NCBI RefSeq assembly: GCF_036697405.1
Contig: NZ_JBAHWA010000011.1
Span: 35,662 to 99,661 of the forward strand
Reading direction: 5' to 3'
Origin: Lysobacter sp036697405
Lineage (GTDB): Bacteria; Pseudomonadota; Gammaproteobacteria; Xanthomonadales; Xanthomonadaceae
DNA length: 64,000 bases
Part shown: piece by piece, positions 8,225-16,985 of the stretch
Layout of the letters: each line of letters begins with the position of its first letter
How positions within the stretch are numbered: the stretch's first letter is position 1
Position numbers and translations under genes: made by a program
The notes under the pieces: model-generated
What the model saw: only the letters and a program-made list of their open reading frames with translations
Database searches by the model: none
Told to the model about the DNA's origin: nothing

Positions 8225-9238
8225 ATGACGCAAACCATTACGGTCATCCGTGGCGACGGCATCGGCCCGGAGATCATGGACGCCACCTTGCACGTGCTCG
8301 ACGCGATGAACGTCGGCCTGTCCTACGAATTCGCCGATGCCGGCCTGGTCGCGCTGGAGAAGCACGGCGAGCTGCTGCCGGCTTCGACCATGGACTCGAT
8401 CCGCAAGAACCGCATCGCCCTGAAGAGCCCGCTGACCACGCCGGTCGGCGAGGGCTTCAGCTCGATCAACGTCGAACTGCGCAAGCGCTTCGACCTGTAC
8501 GCCAACGTGCGTCCGGCCAAGTCGTTCCCGAACACCAAGTCGCGCTTCCCCTCGGGCGTGGATCTGATCACCGTGCGCGAGAACACCGAAGGCGCCTACA
8601 TCGGCGAAGGCCAGTCGCTGACCGCGGACGGCGAGACCGCCACCCTGGTGCAGAAGATCACCCGCCGCGGCTCCGAGCGCATCGTGCGCTACGCCTTCGA
8701 CCTGGCCCGCAAGACCGGCCGCAAGAAGGTCACCGTGGTGCACAAGGCCAACATCCTGAAGTCGACCTCGGGCCTGTTCCTGAAGACCGCGCGCGAAGTG
8801 GCGCAGCAGTACCCGGACATCCAGTGCAACGAGATGATCGTGGACAACACCTGCATGCAGCTGGTGATGCGTCCGGAGCAGTTCGACATCATCGTCACCA
8901 CCAACCTGTTCGGCGACATCATCTCCGACCTGTGCGCCGGTCTGGTCGGCGGCCTGGGCCTGGCCCCGGGCGCCAACATCGGCACCGACGCGGCGATCTT
9001 CGAGGCCGTGCACGGCACCGCGCCGGACATCGCCGGCCAGGGCAAGGCCAACCCCTGCGCCCTGCTGCTGGGCGCGGCCCAGCTGCTGGACCACATCGGC
9101 CAGCCCGAGAAGGCGACCAAGCTGCGCGAGGCCATCATCGCCACGCTCGAAGCCAAGGATTCGCTGACCCCGGACCTGGGCGGCGAGGGCAATACCATGT
9201 CCTTCGCCAAGGCCATCGCCAGCCGCGCCGCCGCCTGA
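8225..9238 (+). CDS. NAD-dependent isocitrate dehydrogenase
   Basis: TCA-cycle enzyme oxidising isocitrate to 2-oxoglutarate. Residues 4-12 hold the N-terminal VIRGDGIGPE motif, followed by the substrate loop TTPVGEGFSSINVELRKRFDLYANVRP and the dehydrogenase signature NLFGDIISDLCAGLVGGLGLAPGANIG near residue 240. The length of 337 residues fits the short NAD-type isocitrate/isopropylmalate dehydrogenase group rather than the 415-residue NADP Icd. The ATG at 8225 has GGAAG upstream; an earlier in-frame ATG at 8177 adds unconserved residues. A hairpin terminator follows, so it is likely monocistronic. Confidence 0.92.
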   Translation: MTQTITVIRGDGIGPEIMDATLHVLDAMNVGLSYEFADAGLVALEKHGELLPASTMDSIRKNRIALKSPLTTPVGEGFSSINVELRKRFDLYANVRPAKSFPNTKSRFPSGVDLITVRENTEGAYIGEGQSLTADGETATLVQKITRRGSERIVRYAFDLARKTGRKKVTVVHKANILKSTSGLFLKTAREVAQQYPDIQCNEMIVDNTCMQLVMRPEQFDIIVTTNLFGDIISDLCAGLVGGLGLAPGANIGTDAAIFEAVHGTAPDIAGQGKANPCALLLGAAQLLDHIGQPEKATKLREAIIATLEAKDSLTPDLGGEGNTMSFAKAIASRAAA

Positions 9239-9262
9239 TTCGGGCGCATGCGGTACCGCCAC

Positions 9263-9292
9263 GGGGCGCCTTCGGGCGCCTCGTTGCGTTTT
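9263..9292 (+). terminator. Rho-independent terminator after isocitrate dehydrogenase
   Basis: GGGGCGCC-TTC-GGGCGCCTC forms a tight GC hairpin followed by the T-rich stretch GTTGCGTTTT. It lies 25 bp after the icd stop. Confidence 0.75.
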
Positions 9293-9461
9293 AGAGGCTT
9301 GAAGCCTGCTCCCGCTGGCGGGAGGCGGAGTGGGGCGGGGCCGGCCCGTCCGCTGATGCCCAGCCTGAACCGCCGGGCGCCACTGGGCCCGGCACGGCCC
9401 TCGACAGCGCCCATGTTGCACCGCAAAATAGATAGTTCATTAGTTCCATTCGGATGAAGCG

Positions 9462-10805
9462 ATGAATGCCCCGGTCCGCCCCAGCGCGCTCGCGCTGACG
9501 CCGCTGCTGCTGTTCCTGGCGCTGTTCTTCGGCGCGGGGATCTACTTCACCGCCCACGGCGAGGCCATGGGCTTCTACCAACTGCGCGCGCCGGTGGCGA
9601 TCCTGCCCGCGCTGGCGCTGGCGGCCTTCATCGCCTGGCGCCGCAAGCTCAAGCCGCTGGACACGCTGCTGGAGGGCATGGGCGACAGCAACGTGGTGCT
9701 GATGTGCCTGATCTTCCTGCTCGCCGGCGGTTTCGTCGAAGTGTCCAAGGCGATCGGCGCGGTCGACGCGATCGTCTCGCTCGGCATCGGCCACGTGCAT
9801 CCGGCCCTGCTGCTGCCCAGCCTGTTCCTGGTCGCCGGCTTCATCTCGCTGTCGCTGGGCACCTCGATGGGCACCATCGCCGCGGTCGCCCCGATCGCCC
9901 TGGGCGTGTCCGACGCCTCCGGCCTGGATCGTGCGCTGGTGCTGGGCGCGGTGATCGGCGGCGCCACCTTCGGCGACAACCTGTCGGTGATCTCCGACAC
10001 CGCCATCGTCGCCAGCCGCACCCAGGGCTGCAGCATGCGCGAGAAGTTCCGCGAGAACCTCAAGCTGGCCCTGCCGGCCGCGCTGCTGACCCTGGTCGTG
10101 CTCGGCTTCGTCGGCGAGACCGCGCCGGTGGCGCCGCTGGAGCCGGTCTCGGCCTGGCTGATCCTGCCCTACCTGGTCGTGCTGGGCCTGGCCCTGGCCG
10201 GCGTCGACGTGATCGTGGTGCTGAGCGTGGGCCTGCTGGTGGCCGGCGGCTTCGGCTTCGTCCTGGCCGAGGATTTCGGCCTGGCGGCCTACGCCGGGCA
10301 CATCTGGGACGGTTTCGAGAGCATGGTCGAGATCACCCTGCTGTCGCTCCTGGTCGGCGGCCTGGGCGCTTTGATGAAGGCCACCGGCGGCTTGGCCTGG
10401 CTGGCCCAGGCGATCGGCCGTTTCGCGCGCGGGCACAAGAGCCGGCGCGCGGGCGAGGTCAGCATCGCCGCGCTGTCGGCCACCACCGACGTGTTCACCG
10501 CCAACAACACCGTCGCGATCCTGATCAGCGGCGGCCTGGCCCGCGACATCGCCCAGCAGCACGGCGTGCCGCCGGCGCGCGCGGCCAGCGTGCTGGACAT
10601 CTTCGCCTGCGTGACCCAGGGCGTGCTGCCGTACGGCGCGCAGATCCTGCTGGCCGCCTCGCTGGGCGCGGTCTCGCCCCTGGCCCTGGCCGGCAGCGTG
10701 CACTACAGCTGGCTGCTGGGCGCGATCACGGTCCTGGCCATGCTGTGGTCCTCGCGCAGGCGCGCGCCGCAGCCTCTGGCACAGGCGGCCGAAGAGCGCG
10801 GCTGA
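9462..10805 (+). CDS. nhaC: Na+/H+ antiporter, NhaC family
   Basis: Inner-membrane cation/proton antiporter of 447 residues with about 11-12 hydrophobic segments. Family features include the GTSMGTIAAVAPIALG segment and GGATFGDNLSVISDTAIVAS, the acidic pore motif near residue 175 typical of NhaC-like transporters. A second inverted-repeat half carries TTDVFTANNTVAILISG. The ATG at 9462 is close to the end of a G-rich leader. It faces the Bax-inhibitor gene, sharing a bidirectional terminator with it. Whether the ion is Na+ cannot be told from sequence. Confidence 0.85.
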   Translation: MNAPVRPSALALTPLLLFLALFFGAGIYFTAHGEAMGFYQLRAPVAILPALALAAFIAWRRKLKPLDTLLEGMGDSNVVLMCLIFLLAGGFVEVSKAIGAVDAIVSLGIGHVHPALLLPSLFLVAGFISLSLGTSMGTIAAVAPIALGVSDASGLDRALVLGAVIGGATFGDNLSVISDTAIVASRTQGCSMREKFRENLKLALPAALLTLVVLGFVGETAPVAPLEPVSAWLILPYLVVLGLALAGVDVIVVLSVGLLVAGGFGFVLAEDFGLAAYAGHIWDGFESMVEITLLSLLVGGLGALMKATGGLAWLAQAIGRFARGHKSRRAGEVSIAALSATTDVFTANNTVAILISGGLARDIAQQHGVPPARAASVLDIFACVTQGVLPYGAQILLAASLGAVSPLALAGSVHYSWLLGAITVLAMLWSSRRRAPQPLAQAAEERG

Positions 10806-10822
10806 GGGGCGGGGCGCGGACG

Positions 10823-10857
10823 AAAAAAAGGGGCGCGATCGCGCCCCTTTTCTTTTC
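10823..10857. terminator. Bidirectional terminator between nhaC and the Bax-inhibitor gene
   Basis: Perfect palindrome GGGGCGCGATCGCGCCCC is flanked by AAAAAAA on the left and TTTTCTTTT on the right, so it can terminate both convergent genes. Confidence 0.85.
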
Positions 10858-10871
10858 GGCTGTCGCTGCGC

Positions 10872-11630
10872 TCAGTTGCGCGACTGCAGCTTCGACAGCA
10901 GGCGCAGGAACTCGATGTACAGCCACACCAGGGTGACCATCAGGCCGAACGCGGCGTACCACTCCATGTACTTGGGCGCGCGCTGCTCGACGCCGGTCTC
11001 GATGAAGTCGAAGTCCAGCACCAGGTTCAGCGCCGCCACCACCACCACGAACAGGCTGAAGCCGATGCCGATCAGGCCCGATTCGTGGATGTAGGGGATG
11101 TTCTTGCCGAACAGGCTCATGCCGAAGCTGACCAGGTACAGCAGGAAGATGCCGCCGGTGGCGGCGGCCACGCCCAGCTTGAAGTTCTCGGTGGCCTTGA
11201 TCAGGCCGGAGCGGTAGGCCAGCAGCAGGGCGAACAGGGTGCCGAAGGTCAGCATCACCGCCTGCATCACGATGCCCGGAAAGCGCGCCTCGAACATCGA
11301 CGAAATCGCGCCCAGGAACAGGCCCTCGACCAGCGCGTAGGCCGGCGCGGTCACCGGTGCCCAGGTCTTCTTGAACACCGTCACCATGGCCAGGACGAAG
11401 CCGCCCAGGCCGCCGATCAGCATGAACGGCATCAGGCCGGTCGCGCCCTCGGGGGTGATGCGGATCTGGCTCCAGGCGTAAGCCGCGGTGATCACGGTCA
11501 GCAGCAACAGCAGGCCGGTCTTGTTGACCGTGCCGTTCAAGCTCATGGCCTGGCTGTCGCCCTGGACCACCGAGCCGGTGGCGAGGTCGAGGAAGGTCGA
11601 TTCCTTCAATGCCGGATTTCCGCTGCGCAT
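10872..11630 (-). CDS. Bax inhibitor-1 / YccA family membrane protein
   Basis: 252-residue integral membrane protein with about seven hydrophobic segments. The late acidic stretch NLVLDFDFIETGVEQRAPKYMEWYAAFGLMVTLVWLYIEFLRLL is characteristic of the YccA-type Bax-inhibitor group. Members are thought to act as calcium-leak or protease-modulating membrane proteins; the role here is unproven. The ATG at 11630 follows a purine-rich AGGGGGCAAAGG stretch. The frame stays open upstream, but that part has no conserved features. Terminated by the shared hairpin. Confidence 0.88.
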   Translation of the reverse strand: MRSGNPALKESTFLDLATGSVVQGDSQAMSLNGTVNKTGLLLLLTVITAAYAWSQIRITPEGATGLMPFMLIGGLGGFVLAMVTVFKKTWAPVTAPAYALVEGLFLGAISSMFEARFPGIVMQAVMLTFGTLFALLLAYRSGLIKATENFKLGVAAATGGIFLLYLVSFGMSLFGKNIPYIHESGLIGIGFSLFVVVVAALNLVLDFDFIETGVEQRAPKYMEWYAAFGLMVTLVWLYIEFLRLLSKLQSRN

Positions 11631-11784
11631 ACCTTTGCCCCCTGATGTCCCGAATGAACGGTTGTTCACGATGCCGGGAGCATACACGCCGGCGGTTTTC
11701 GTCGCTGCCTCGTTGACAGCGGCGGCGGTGCCGCCCAAACTACTCGACCTTTCGCGGCGTTGGCGCGCAACGAGAGTCCCGGCT

Positions 11785-11861
11785 CGGGGTATAGCTCAGC
11801 CTGGTAGAGCGCCAGCTTTGGGAGCTGGATGTCGTGGGTTCGAATCCCTCTGCCCCGACCA
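11785..11861 (+). tRNA. tRNA-Pro(UGG)
   Basis: Cloverleaf from CGGGGTA to the encoded CCA. The anticodon stem CCAGC/GCTGG encloses loop TTTGGGA, giving anticodon UGG. The T-loop GGTTCGAATCC is canonical. First of four tRNA genes in the same direction. Confidence 0.96.
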
Positions 11862-11903
11862 TCCCGCTGGCAGGCTGGGGCGTCAGTTAAGATGGTTCGA
11901 CTG

Positions 11904-11980
11904 GCGCCCGTAGCTCAACTGGATAGAGCACCGGCCTTCTAAGCCGGTGGTTGTGGGTTCGATTCCCGCCGGGCGCGCCA
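11904..11980 (+). tRNA. tRNA-Arg(UCU)
   Basis: Acceptor stem GCGCCCG pairs with CGGGCGC before G-CCA. The anticodon loop CTTCTAA between CCGGC and GCCGG gives UCU. CCA is encoded. Confidence 0.96.
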
Positions 11981-12018
11981 ATTCGCAACCGATTTACGCA
12001 GTACGTTCACGTTTTACG

Positions 12019-12095
12019 GTGGCTGTAGCTCAGCTGGTTAGAGTACTGGATTGTGATTCCAGATGTCGGGGGTTCGAGTCCCCTCAGCCACCCCA
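12019..12095 (+). tRNA. tRNA-His(GUG)
   Basis: Acceptor stem GTGGCTG pairs with CAGCCAC. An additional G at 12018 opposite discriminator C is the expected histidine-specific G-1. The anticodon loop TTGTGAT gives GUG. Confidence 0.96.
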
Positions 12096-12145
12096 TTGTT
12101 GTAAGGACCGAAAAGCTTCTGCTACAATTTCGCTCCTGATGTACC

Positions 12146-12221
12146 GGGCCGTTAGCTCAGTTGGTAGAGCAGTTGACTCTTAATCAATAGGTCCAAGGTT
12201 CGAATCCTTGACGGCCCACCA
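12146..12221 (+). tRNA. tRNA-Lys(CUU), left boundary of a genomic island
   Basis: Complete cloverleaf from GGGCCGT to encoded CCA with anticodon loop CTCTTAA (CUU). A -10-like TACAAT lies at 12123. The last 34 bases of the gene and the next 3 form a 37-bp sequence repeated exactly at 18131-18167, which marks this tRNA as the integration target of the 5.9-kb island downstream. Confidence 0.96.
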
Positions 12222-12224
12222 ATC
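12188..12224 (+). repeat. Left attachment repeat (3' end of tRNA-Lys)
   Basis: The 37-bp core starts with TAGGTCCAAGG in the variable/T-arm region of tRNA-Lys and runs through the CCA into AATC. An identical 37-bp copy lies at 18131. Looser similarity extends leftward into the anticodon loop (ACTCTTAATCAA versus ACTCTAGAATCAAG, which has an extra G). Confidence 0.9.
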
Positions 12225-12231
12225 CGAACAA

Positions 12232-12265
12232 GCACTTAGGCGCGAGCCTAGGTGCTTTTTCTTTT
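12232..12265 (+). terminator. Terminator after tRNA-Lys (island copy)
   Basis: GCACTTAGGC-GCGA-GCCTAGGTGC stem-loop followed by TTTTTCTTTT. It resembles the hairpin at 18175-18213 in position and sequence but differs in the stem, as expected if it arrived with the island. Confidence 0.85.
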
Positions 12266-12390
12266 CCCGGTCCGGGAAAATGGAGCGCGCAGCGCAACGC
12301 GCGACCGACGCGCGCCAGGAGTCTGCGGGGAGCAGGGCAGTTGATCGAGCGTGCGCCGACCACGCGGCCACTTCCGCGGCGGGGCGCTAA

Positions 12391-12416
12391 TGTCCGCTTT
12401 CGACCCAAAGCCGTCA
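12391..12416. repeat. Degenerate palindrome near left island end
   Basis: TGTCCGCTTT-CGACCC-AAAGCCGTCA is an imperfect inverted repeat lying between the terminator and the LysR gene. A related TGTCCG...GCGGACA palindrome lies near the right end at 18023-18048. Nothing else is visible in 12266-12448. Confidence 0.45.
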
Positions 12417-12448
12417 CAGCCCAATCCCGTTGCACTGCCGTCGTGCCC

Positions 12449-13360
12449 CTACGATACGGCCTCTCTGAGCAGCCAATCGCGGAACGCCACCAGTCTCGGC
12501 AAGCTGGAGCATTCGGGACGATAGACGACGTAGTACGCCAATGCGGAAGGGAATTCGACTTCCGGAAACAGGCGTACCAGTCGGCCTGCCGCAAGATCAT
12601 CCTCTGCCATCACGCTACGTGCGAGAGCGATGCCGTGCCCTTCAATCGCCGCCTGCAGCACCGCCGCGGAATTGTTGATCTTCATACCGCGCGTGGCGGT
12701 CACGTTGGTCACGCCTGCTCGCTGCAGCCACGCATTCCAGGACGGAAACCCTGCATGGCTTTCCATCGACAGGTCGTGGATCAGGGTTTCTTTCGCCAGG
12801 TCACTTGGGGTTTGCGAACGCCCCGGCTCTCGCAGCAACTCCGGTGAGCATGCCGGATAGATCTCCTCATCCAACAGCTTTTCCGCCGTGAGACCCGGCC
12901 AGTTACCGGTGCCATAGCGCACGCCGATATCCACGCGCTGGGCGACGAAGTCGACCGGCTTGAGGCTGGTTTCCAGGCGCACATCCGTATCAGGGCAAGC
13001 GGCTTGAAACCTGTCGATGCGTGGCAGCAGCCACTTCGCGGCAAACGCGGGGCTGACAGTGACAGTCAACACGCCGCTCGTCGCTTCCTCCTTGAGCCGC
13101 TCCAGACCCACCACCAGCCGATCGAAACCGGCACGTATATCCGGTAGCGCACGCTCTGCCGCTTCGGTGGGAATCAGGCGCGCCTTGCCGCTGGTGCCGC
13201 GATGGAACAAAGGCGTGCCCAGCCAGTCTTCGAGCGTGCGCACGAGTTGGCCGACGGCGGCGGGCGTGACGTGCAGCTCGGCCGCCGCCGCGGAAAAGCT
13301 CTGATGGCGGGCGCTGGCCTCGAAGGCACGCAAGGCGTTCAGATGAACCGGCGTCTTCAT
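12449..13360 (-). CDS. LysR-family transcriptional regulator (GcvA-like)
   Basis: 303 residues. The N-terminal winged helix-turn-helix (about residues 1-65) contains LNALRAFEASARHQSFSAAAAELHVTPAAVGQLVRTLE, which resembles the GcvA/AmpR branch. The C-terminal part is a periplasmic-binding-like effector domain with DVDIGVRYGTG-type sequence (VDIGVRYGTGNWPG). It is divergent from the SDR-led operon with a 172-bp gap, the usual LysR layout, and probably controls that operon in response to its substrate. No terminator is obvious at the 3' end, which faces the tRNA-Lys. Confidence 0.9.
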   Translation of the reverse strand: MKTPVHLNALRAFEASARHQSFSAAAAELHVTPAAVGQLVRTLEDWLGTPLFHRGTSGKARLIPTEAAERALPDIRAGFDRLVVGLERLKEEATSGVLTVTVSPAFAAKWLLPRIDRFQAACPDTDVRLETSLKPVDFVAQRVDIGVRYGTGNWPGLTAEKLLDEEIYPACSPELLREPGRSQTPSDLAKETLIHDLSMESHAGFPSWNAWLQRAGVTNVTATRGMKINNSAAVLQAAIEGHGIALARSVMAEDDLAAGRLVRLFPEVEFPSALAYYVVYRPECSSLPRLVAFRDWLLREAVS

Positions 13361-13532
13361 GGCGATAAAGGTTTTCTATCAGGCTTGGACACTTTATCTC
13401 GTTTGCCGCGAGGCGCAAGCAAGCGAAGAATCCTTCCCGTCGAAGGCTACTACGCATGGCTCTCGGCTAGCGCCGAAGGCCTTTGGCCCGGTCAATCAAT
13501 AGTTTTTCTTCCAGCGTTCAGAGGTTTTCACC

Positions 13533-14306
13533 ATGGCTAATCAATTCAAGGGCAAGAAGCTGCTGGTCGTCGGCGGCACCAGCGGCATGGGCCTGCAGAC
13601 GGCGCGGATGGTCCTCGCCGAAGGCGGCAGCGCGGTCATCGTGGGCCACCGGGCGGACAAGACCGAGGAGGCTCGCGCCGAACTGGCCGCGCTGGGCCCG
13701 GTCGCGGCACTGACGGCCGACCTGTCCAGCGACTCGGGGCTGGCTGCGCTGCTTCAGGCGATTGACGAACAGCATTCGGACATTGACCTGCTGGTCAACG
13801 CGGCGGGTGTGTTCTTCCCGAAGCCCTTCCTGGAGCACCAGGACGCGGACTACGACCAGTACATGAAATTGAACAAGGCGTTCTTCTTCGTCACGCAGAA
13901 GATCGCCGCCAACCTGGTCGCCAAGGAACGCCAGGGCGCTTTCGTCAACATCGGTTCGATGTGGGCGAAGCAGGCCATCGCGGCCACGCCGTCGTCGGCC
14001 TACTCGATGGCCAAGGCCGGACTGCACTCGCTGACCCAGCACCTGGCCATGGAACTGGCGCCGAAGGGCATCCGCGTCAACGCGGTGTCGCCGGCGGTCG
14101 TCCAGACGCCGATCTACGAAGGCTTCATCCCGAAGGCCGAGGTGCATGGCGCGCTGCAGGGCTTCAACAACTTCCATCCGATCGGCCGTGTCGGCACTCC
14201 GCAGGACGTGGCAGAGGTGATCACCTTCCTGCTGTCGGACAAGGCGAGCTGGGTCACCGGCTCGATCTGGGATGTGGATGGCGGCGTGATGGCCGGCCGC
14301 AACTAA
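13533..14306 (+). CDS. Short-chain dehydrogenase/reductase
   Basis: 257-residue Rossmann-fold NAD(P) oxidoreductase. Residues 11-22 carry the cofactor motif VVGGTSGMGLQTA (a TGxxxGxG variant starting with GG). NAAG is near residue 88. The catalytic Ser/Tyr/Lys sit in NIGSMW and YSMAKAG. The C-terminal SWVTGSIWDVDGGVMAG is typical of classical SDRs. ATG 13533 starts the first gene of the island operon, divergent from LysR. The substrate is unknown. Downstream genes follow with gaps of 127, 59 and 25 bp and then overlaps. Confidence 0.9.
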   Translation: MANQFKGKKLLVVGGTSGMGLQTARMVLAEGGSAVIVGHRADKTEEARAELAALGPVAALTADLSSDSGLAALLQAIDEQHSDIDLLVNAAGVFFPKPFLEHQDADYDQYMKLNKAFFFVTQKIAANLVAKERQGAFVNIGSMWAKQAIAATPSSAYSMAKAGLHSLTQHLAMELAPKGIRVNAVSPAVVQTPIYEGFIPKAEVHGALQGFNNFHPIGRVGTPQDVAEVITFLLSDKASWVTGSIWDVDGGVMAGRN

Positions 14307-14433
14307 GTCCGCAGTACGCGAGGCGCTGTCTCGCGAAATTCAATCAGCACCAACCCGCGGTGTCGCGCGGTCGGCTGACGGCCGCGCGGCAGCCGAAGAG
14401 CTCGTGCGTCCAACAGCCAATCGGAGAAGCAAC

Positions 14434-14715
14434 ATGGCCTTCCTGCAAATCACGCTGAAGATCGCCGATGCCAATCGGCCTGCCGCTGCGGCGATCTATC
14501 AAAAGTACAAAGCCCCTTTCCTCAACACGATCGCCGGCGCGAAGTCGAAGGAGCTGCTGGTGCGCGATGAGGACGTGCAGGTGCTGCACGGCTTCGACAG
14601 CACGCAGAACGCGAGTGCCTACCTGACCAGCGAGTTGTTCACCACGGATGTCGTCGGCGGTCTCCAGCCGCTGCTCGATGCCGCGCCCGACGTGCGCATC
14701 TATCAGGTCGCTTAA
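14434..14715 (+). CDS. Small protein, possibly dimeric alpha/beta-barrel (monooxygenase-like)
   Basis: 93 residues starting MAFLQITLKIAD, with ATG 14434 preceded by GGAGAAGCAAC. Its length and alternating beta-alpha pattern, with a final YQVA strand, resemble the ABM/EthD-type dimeric alpha-beta barrel fold, but I see no diagnostic motif. It sits between the SDR and AhpD-like genes in the island operon. A role in the same oxidative pathway is inferred from position only. Function unknown. Confidence 0.7.
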   Translation: MAFLQITLKIADANRPAAAAIYQKYKAPFLNTIAGAKSKELLVRDEDVQVLHGFDSTQNASAYLTSELFTTDVVGGLQPLLDAAPDVRIYQVA

Positions 14716-14774
14716 CGCCGTGTTTCCGGGCCCGGATCGGCTCCCCGAGATCTCCTCCAATTGAGAATCCCACC

Positions 14775-15119
14775 ATGATGCAAGACTGGAACAACTATCG
14801 CGCTTCGCTCCTCGAACGCGTCGGCGATTACGGCAAGCTGAGCCCTGACGTGATGCGCGGTCTCGTCGCGATCGATCAGGCCGCCGAAAAGACCGGCCAC
14901 CTCGAGCCGAAGATCCACGAACTGATCGCGCTGGCTGTAGCCGTGACGACGCGTTGCGATGGGTGCATCTCCCTCCACACCAAGAAGGCGGTGGAGCACG
15001 GCGCCACGCGGGAGGAGATATCCGAGGCGCTTGGCGTCGCCATCGCCCTGAACGCGGGCGCTGCGTTGACCTACTCGGCACGGGTTCTCGAAGCCCACGC
15101 GCAGCTGCCTGTCAGGTAA
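14775..15119 (+). CDS. Carboxymuconolactone decarboxylase / AhpD-like protein
   Basis: 114-residue CMD-family helical protein with the redox motif Cys61-Asp-Gly-Cys64 and His68 (RCDGCISLHTK), as in AhpD alkylhydroperoxidases. ALAVAVTTRC precedes it, and EISEALGVAIALNAG follows, both typical of the family. It is the third enzyme-like gene of the island operon. A second, more distant CMD protein is encoded at 7192-7593. It probably detoxifies peroxides or acts as a thiol oxidoreductase; the substrate is unknown. Confidence 0.88.
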   Translation: MMQDWNNYRASLLERVGDYGKLSPDVMRGLVAIDQAAEKTGHLEPKIHELIALAVAVTTRCDGCISLHTKKAVEHGATREEISEALGVAIALNAGAALTYSARVLEAHAQLPVR

Positions 15120-15144
15120 GCCGGGACTGCATCCGGAGACTCCT

Positions 15145-15813
15145 GTGCGCATCAACGCTGATTTCGAGAACCCCGCCGTTGTGGCACCCCATGATTACCA
15201 ATGGGTGTGCTCGCCTCAAAGCGGTGTAGAGCGGGTAATGCTCGATCGCATCGGCGGGGAGAAGGCGCGTGCCACCAGCATCGTGCGGTACGCGCCCGAT
15301 GCCTGGTTCCCGCGCCATGTGCACCCGGATGGCGAGGAGATTCTGGTTCTGTCCGGAACCTTCAGCGACGAGGGCGGGAACTATCCGGCTGGGTGGTATC
15401 TGCGCAATCCGCCCGGGTCGAGCCACCGGCCCTTCACCAACGAAGGCGCGATCATCTTCGTCAAGCTCGGGCAAATGGCGCCGGGCGATACTCGCCGTGT
15501 GCGCGTCGATACCGGTAATCAGGTGTCCTGGCATCGGCGGAACGGGCGCGAGTTTTGCCCGCTGGTCGAAAACGATGCCGAGCAGATCTGCCTGCAGCGT
15601 GTGCCGCCGGGCGAGACCGTATTTTCGGACATCGTAGACAGTGGCGAATTGTTGGTGTTGGCTGGCGACGTGGTAATCCACGGGCAGTCCCACCCGCGTG
15701 GTACCTGGATGCGACTGCCCGCCGGCAAGCACGCCTCAATTACCACCGGGGCGAGAGGCGCGAAGCTGTACCTCAAGACCGGGAAACCGTTCGGCATCAA
15801 GGCGGCTGCATGA
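15145..15813 (+). CDS. Cupin protein, ChrR-like double cupin
   Basis: 222 residues with two cupin-like halves. The first has the metal-binding pattern WFPRHVHPDGEEILVLSGTFSDEGGNYPAGWYLRNPPGSSH, which matches the ChrR-type cupin. The second half is weaker (PPGETVFSDIV...GELLVLAGDVV). The zinc-binding anti-sigma domain found in true ChrR is missing, so this is more likely an enzyme or binding protein. The start is GTG at 15145, with GGAG 6 nt upstream. Its stop overlaps the start of the flavin oxidase (ATGA), showing coupling. Confidence 0.82.
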   Translation: MRINADFENPAVVAPHDYQWVCSPQSGVERVMLDRIGGEKARATSIVRYAPDAWFPRHVHPDGEEILVLSGTFSDEGGNYPAGWYLRNPPGSSHRPFTNEGAIIFVKLGQMAPGDTRRVRVDTGNQVSWHRRNGREFCPLVENDAEQICLQRVPPGETVFSDIVDSGELLVLAGDVVIHGQSHPRGTWMRLPAGKHASITTGARGAKLYLKTGKPFGIKAAA

Positions 15814-16985
15814 ACATGCGACCGCTGCGTGTAGTGATCGTCGGTGGCGGCCTGAGTGGTCTATATGCGGCGTTCCTGTTGGAACAGCAGGGTATCCACG
15901 ACTACGTGCTGCTCGAAGCCCGCGATGGGGTGGGAGGCCGGATTGCATCCGCCTCCATGCCGGCGAATCCAGGCCCTGTGCCTGCCAGCATGGCGAAAGA
16001 TGTGGATCGATTCGACTTGGGTCCGACATGGTTCTGGCCCACTTTCCAACCCGAACTGGATCGCTTGATCAGAGATTTGAACTTGCAGCGTTTCGAGCAG
16101 TTCGATGCGGGCGACACGCTGGCGGAGCGTGCGCCGAACGAGCCACCCATGCGCGTGCGCGGATACGCGAGCTCGCCGGCCTCGATGCGTCTGGTGGGCG
16201 GGATGGGTGAGCTCGTTGATGCGCTGCACCTAAGGCTGGACGCGACGCGGATCGTCACCGGTCAGGCGGTACGCCTGATGCGCGCCACCGATTCCCACGT
16301 CGAAGTCGAGAGCATCGACGCTTCCGGCCGAACCGCGACCTGGCTTGCCGAACACGTGCTCCTCGCGATTCCGCCCCGTTTGGCCGAGGCGGGAATCGAT
16401 TTCACTCCACCCTTGCCGCAGCCGTTGGCCCAGCAATGGCGCGCGACGGCGACGTGGATGGCTCCCCACGCCAAGTACATTGCAATCTACGACGTTCCCT
16501 TCTGGCGCGAGCAAGGCTTATCGGGCGAAGCCCGAAGCTCCCATGGACCACTGGGCGAAATCCACGACGCGTCCATGCCTGGCGGTAGCGCGGCACTGTT
16601 CGGGTTCTTCGGCATCCCCGCGCGCATCCGCAAGAGTGTTGCGGATGAGGTCCTGCGCGCCCATTGCCGCGCGCAGCTCGCACGACTGTTCGGGCCGCAG
16701 GCCGCCCAGCCCAAAGCGGAATTCCTTAAAGACTGGGCGCTCGATCCGTACACAGCGACGTCCGCCGACCTGGAGAGCGCCGGCCAGCACGGTGAAGCGC
16801 CCGCGGCCGGTGCCGGAGCCGGCCCTTGGCGCAGCCGGCTCACCGGCATCGCGAGCGAATGGTCGCGGCAGTTTCCCGGTTATGTCGCCGGTGCCATCGA
16901 TGCCGCGCGCCTGGGGCTGCAGTCGCTCCCCGCCCGATCGGACATCCCGGTTAACTCCCTGATCCAGATGGGAAGCTCACAATGA
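15810..16985 (+). CDS. FAD-dependent amine oxidase family protein
   Basis: 391 residues. The N-terminal dinucleotide-binding motif VVIVGGGLSGLYAAFLLEQQG with E in VLLEARDGVGGR is diagnostic for flavin amine oxidases. LVGGMGELVDAL lies mid-protein and the end shows SEWSRQFPGYVAGAIDAARLG, the usual C-terminal FAD contact. The protein is shorter than most monoamine oxidases (430-500). ATG 15810 overlaps the cupin stop, and its own stop overlaps the alcohol dehydrogenase start, so the last three genes of the operon are coupled. The substrate may be an amine or another reduced carbon; sequence does not decide. Confidence 0.85.
   Translation: MNMRPLRVVIVGGGLSGLYAAFLLEQQGIHDYVLLEARDGVGGRIASASMPANPGPVPASMAKDVDRFDLGPTWFWPTFQPELDRLIRDLNLQRFEQFDAGDTLAERAPNEPPMRVRGYASSPASMRLVGGMGELVDALHLRLDATRIVTGQAVRLMRATDSHVEVESIDASGRTATWLAEHVLLAIPPRLAEAGIDFTPPLPQPLAQQWRATATWMAPHAKYIAIYDVPFWREQGLSGEARSSHGPLGEIHDASMPGGSAALFGFFGIPARIRKSVADEVLRAHCRAQLARLFGPQAAQPKAEFLKDWALDPYTATSADLESAGQHGEAPAAGAGAGPWRSRLTGIASEWSRQFPGYVAGAIDAARLGLQSLPARSDIPVNSLIQMGSSQ

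Noticed and set aside
12184..12600. Minus-strand frame ending GRQGFEPWTY opposite tRNA-Lys
   Set aside because: The GFEPWTY tail is the translated antisense of a tRNA T-arm, a well-known false protein.
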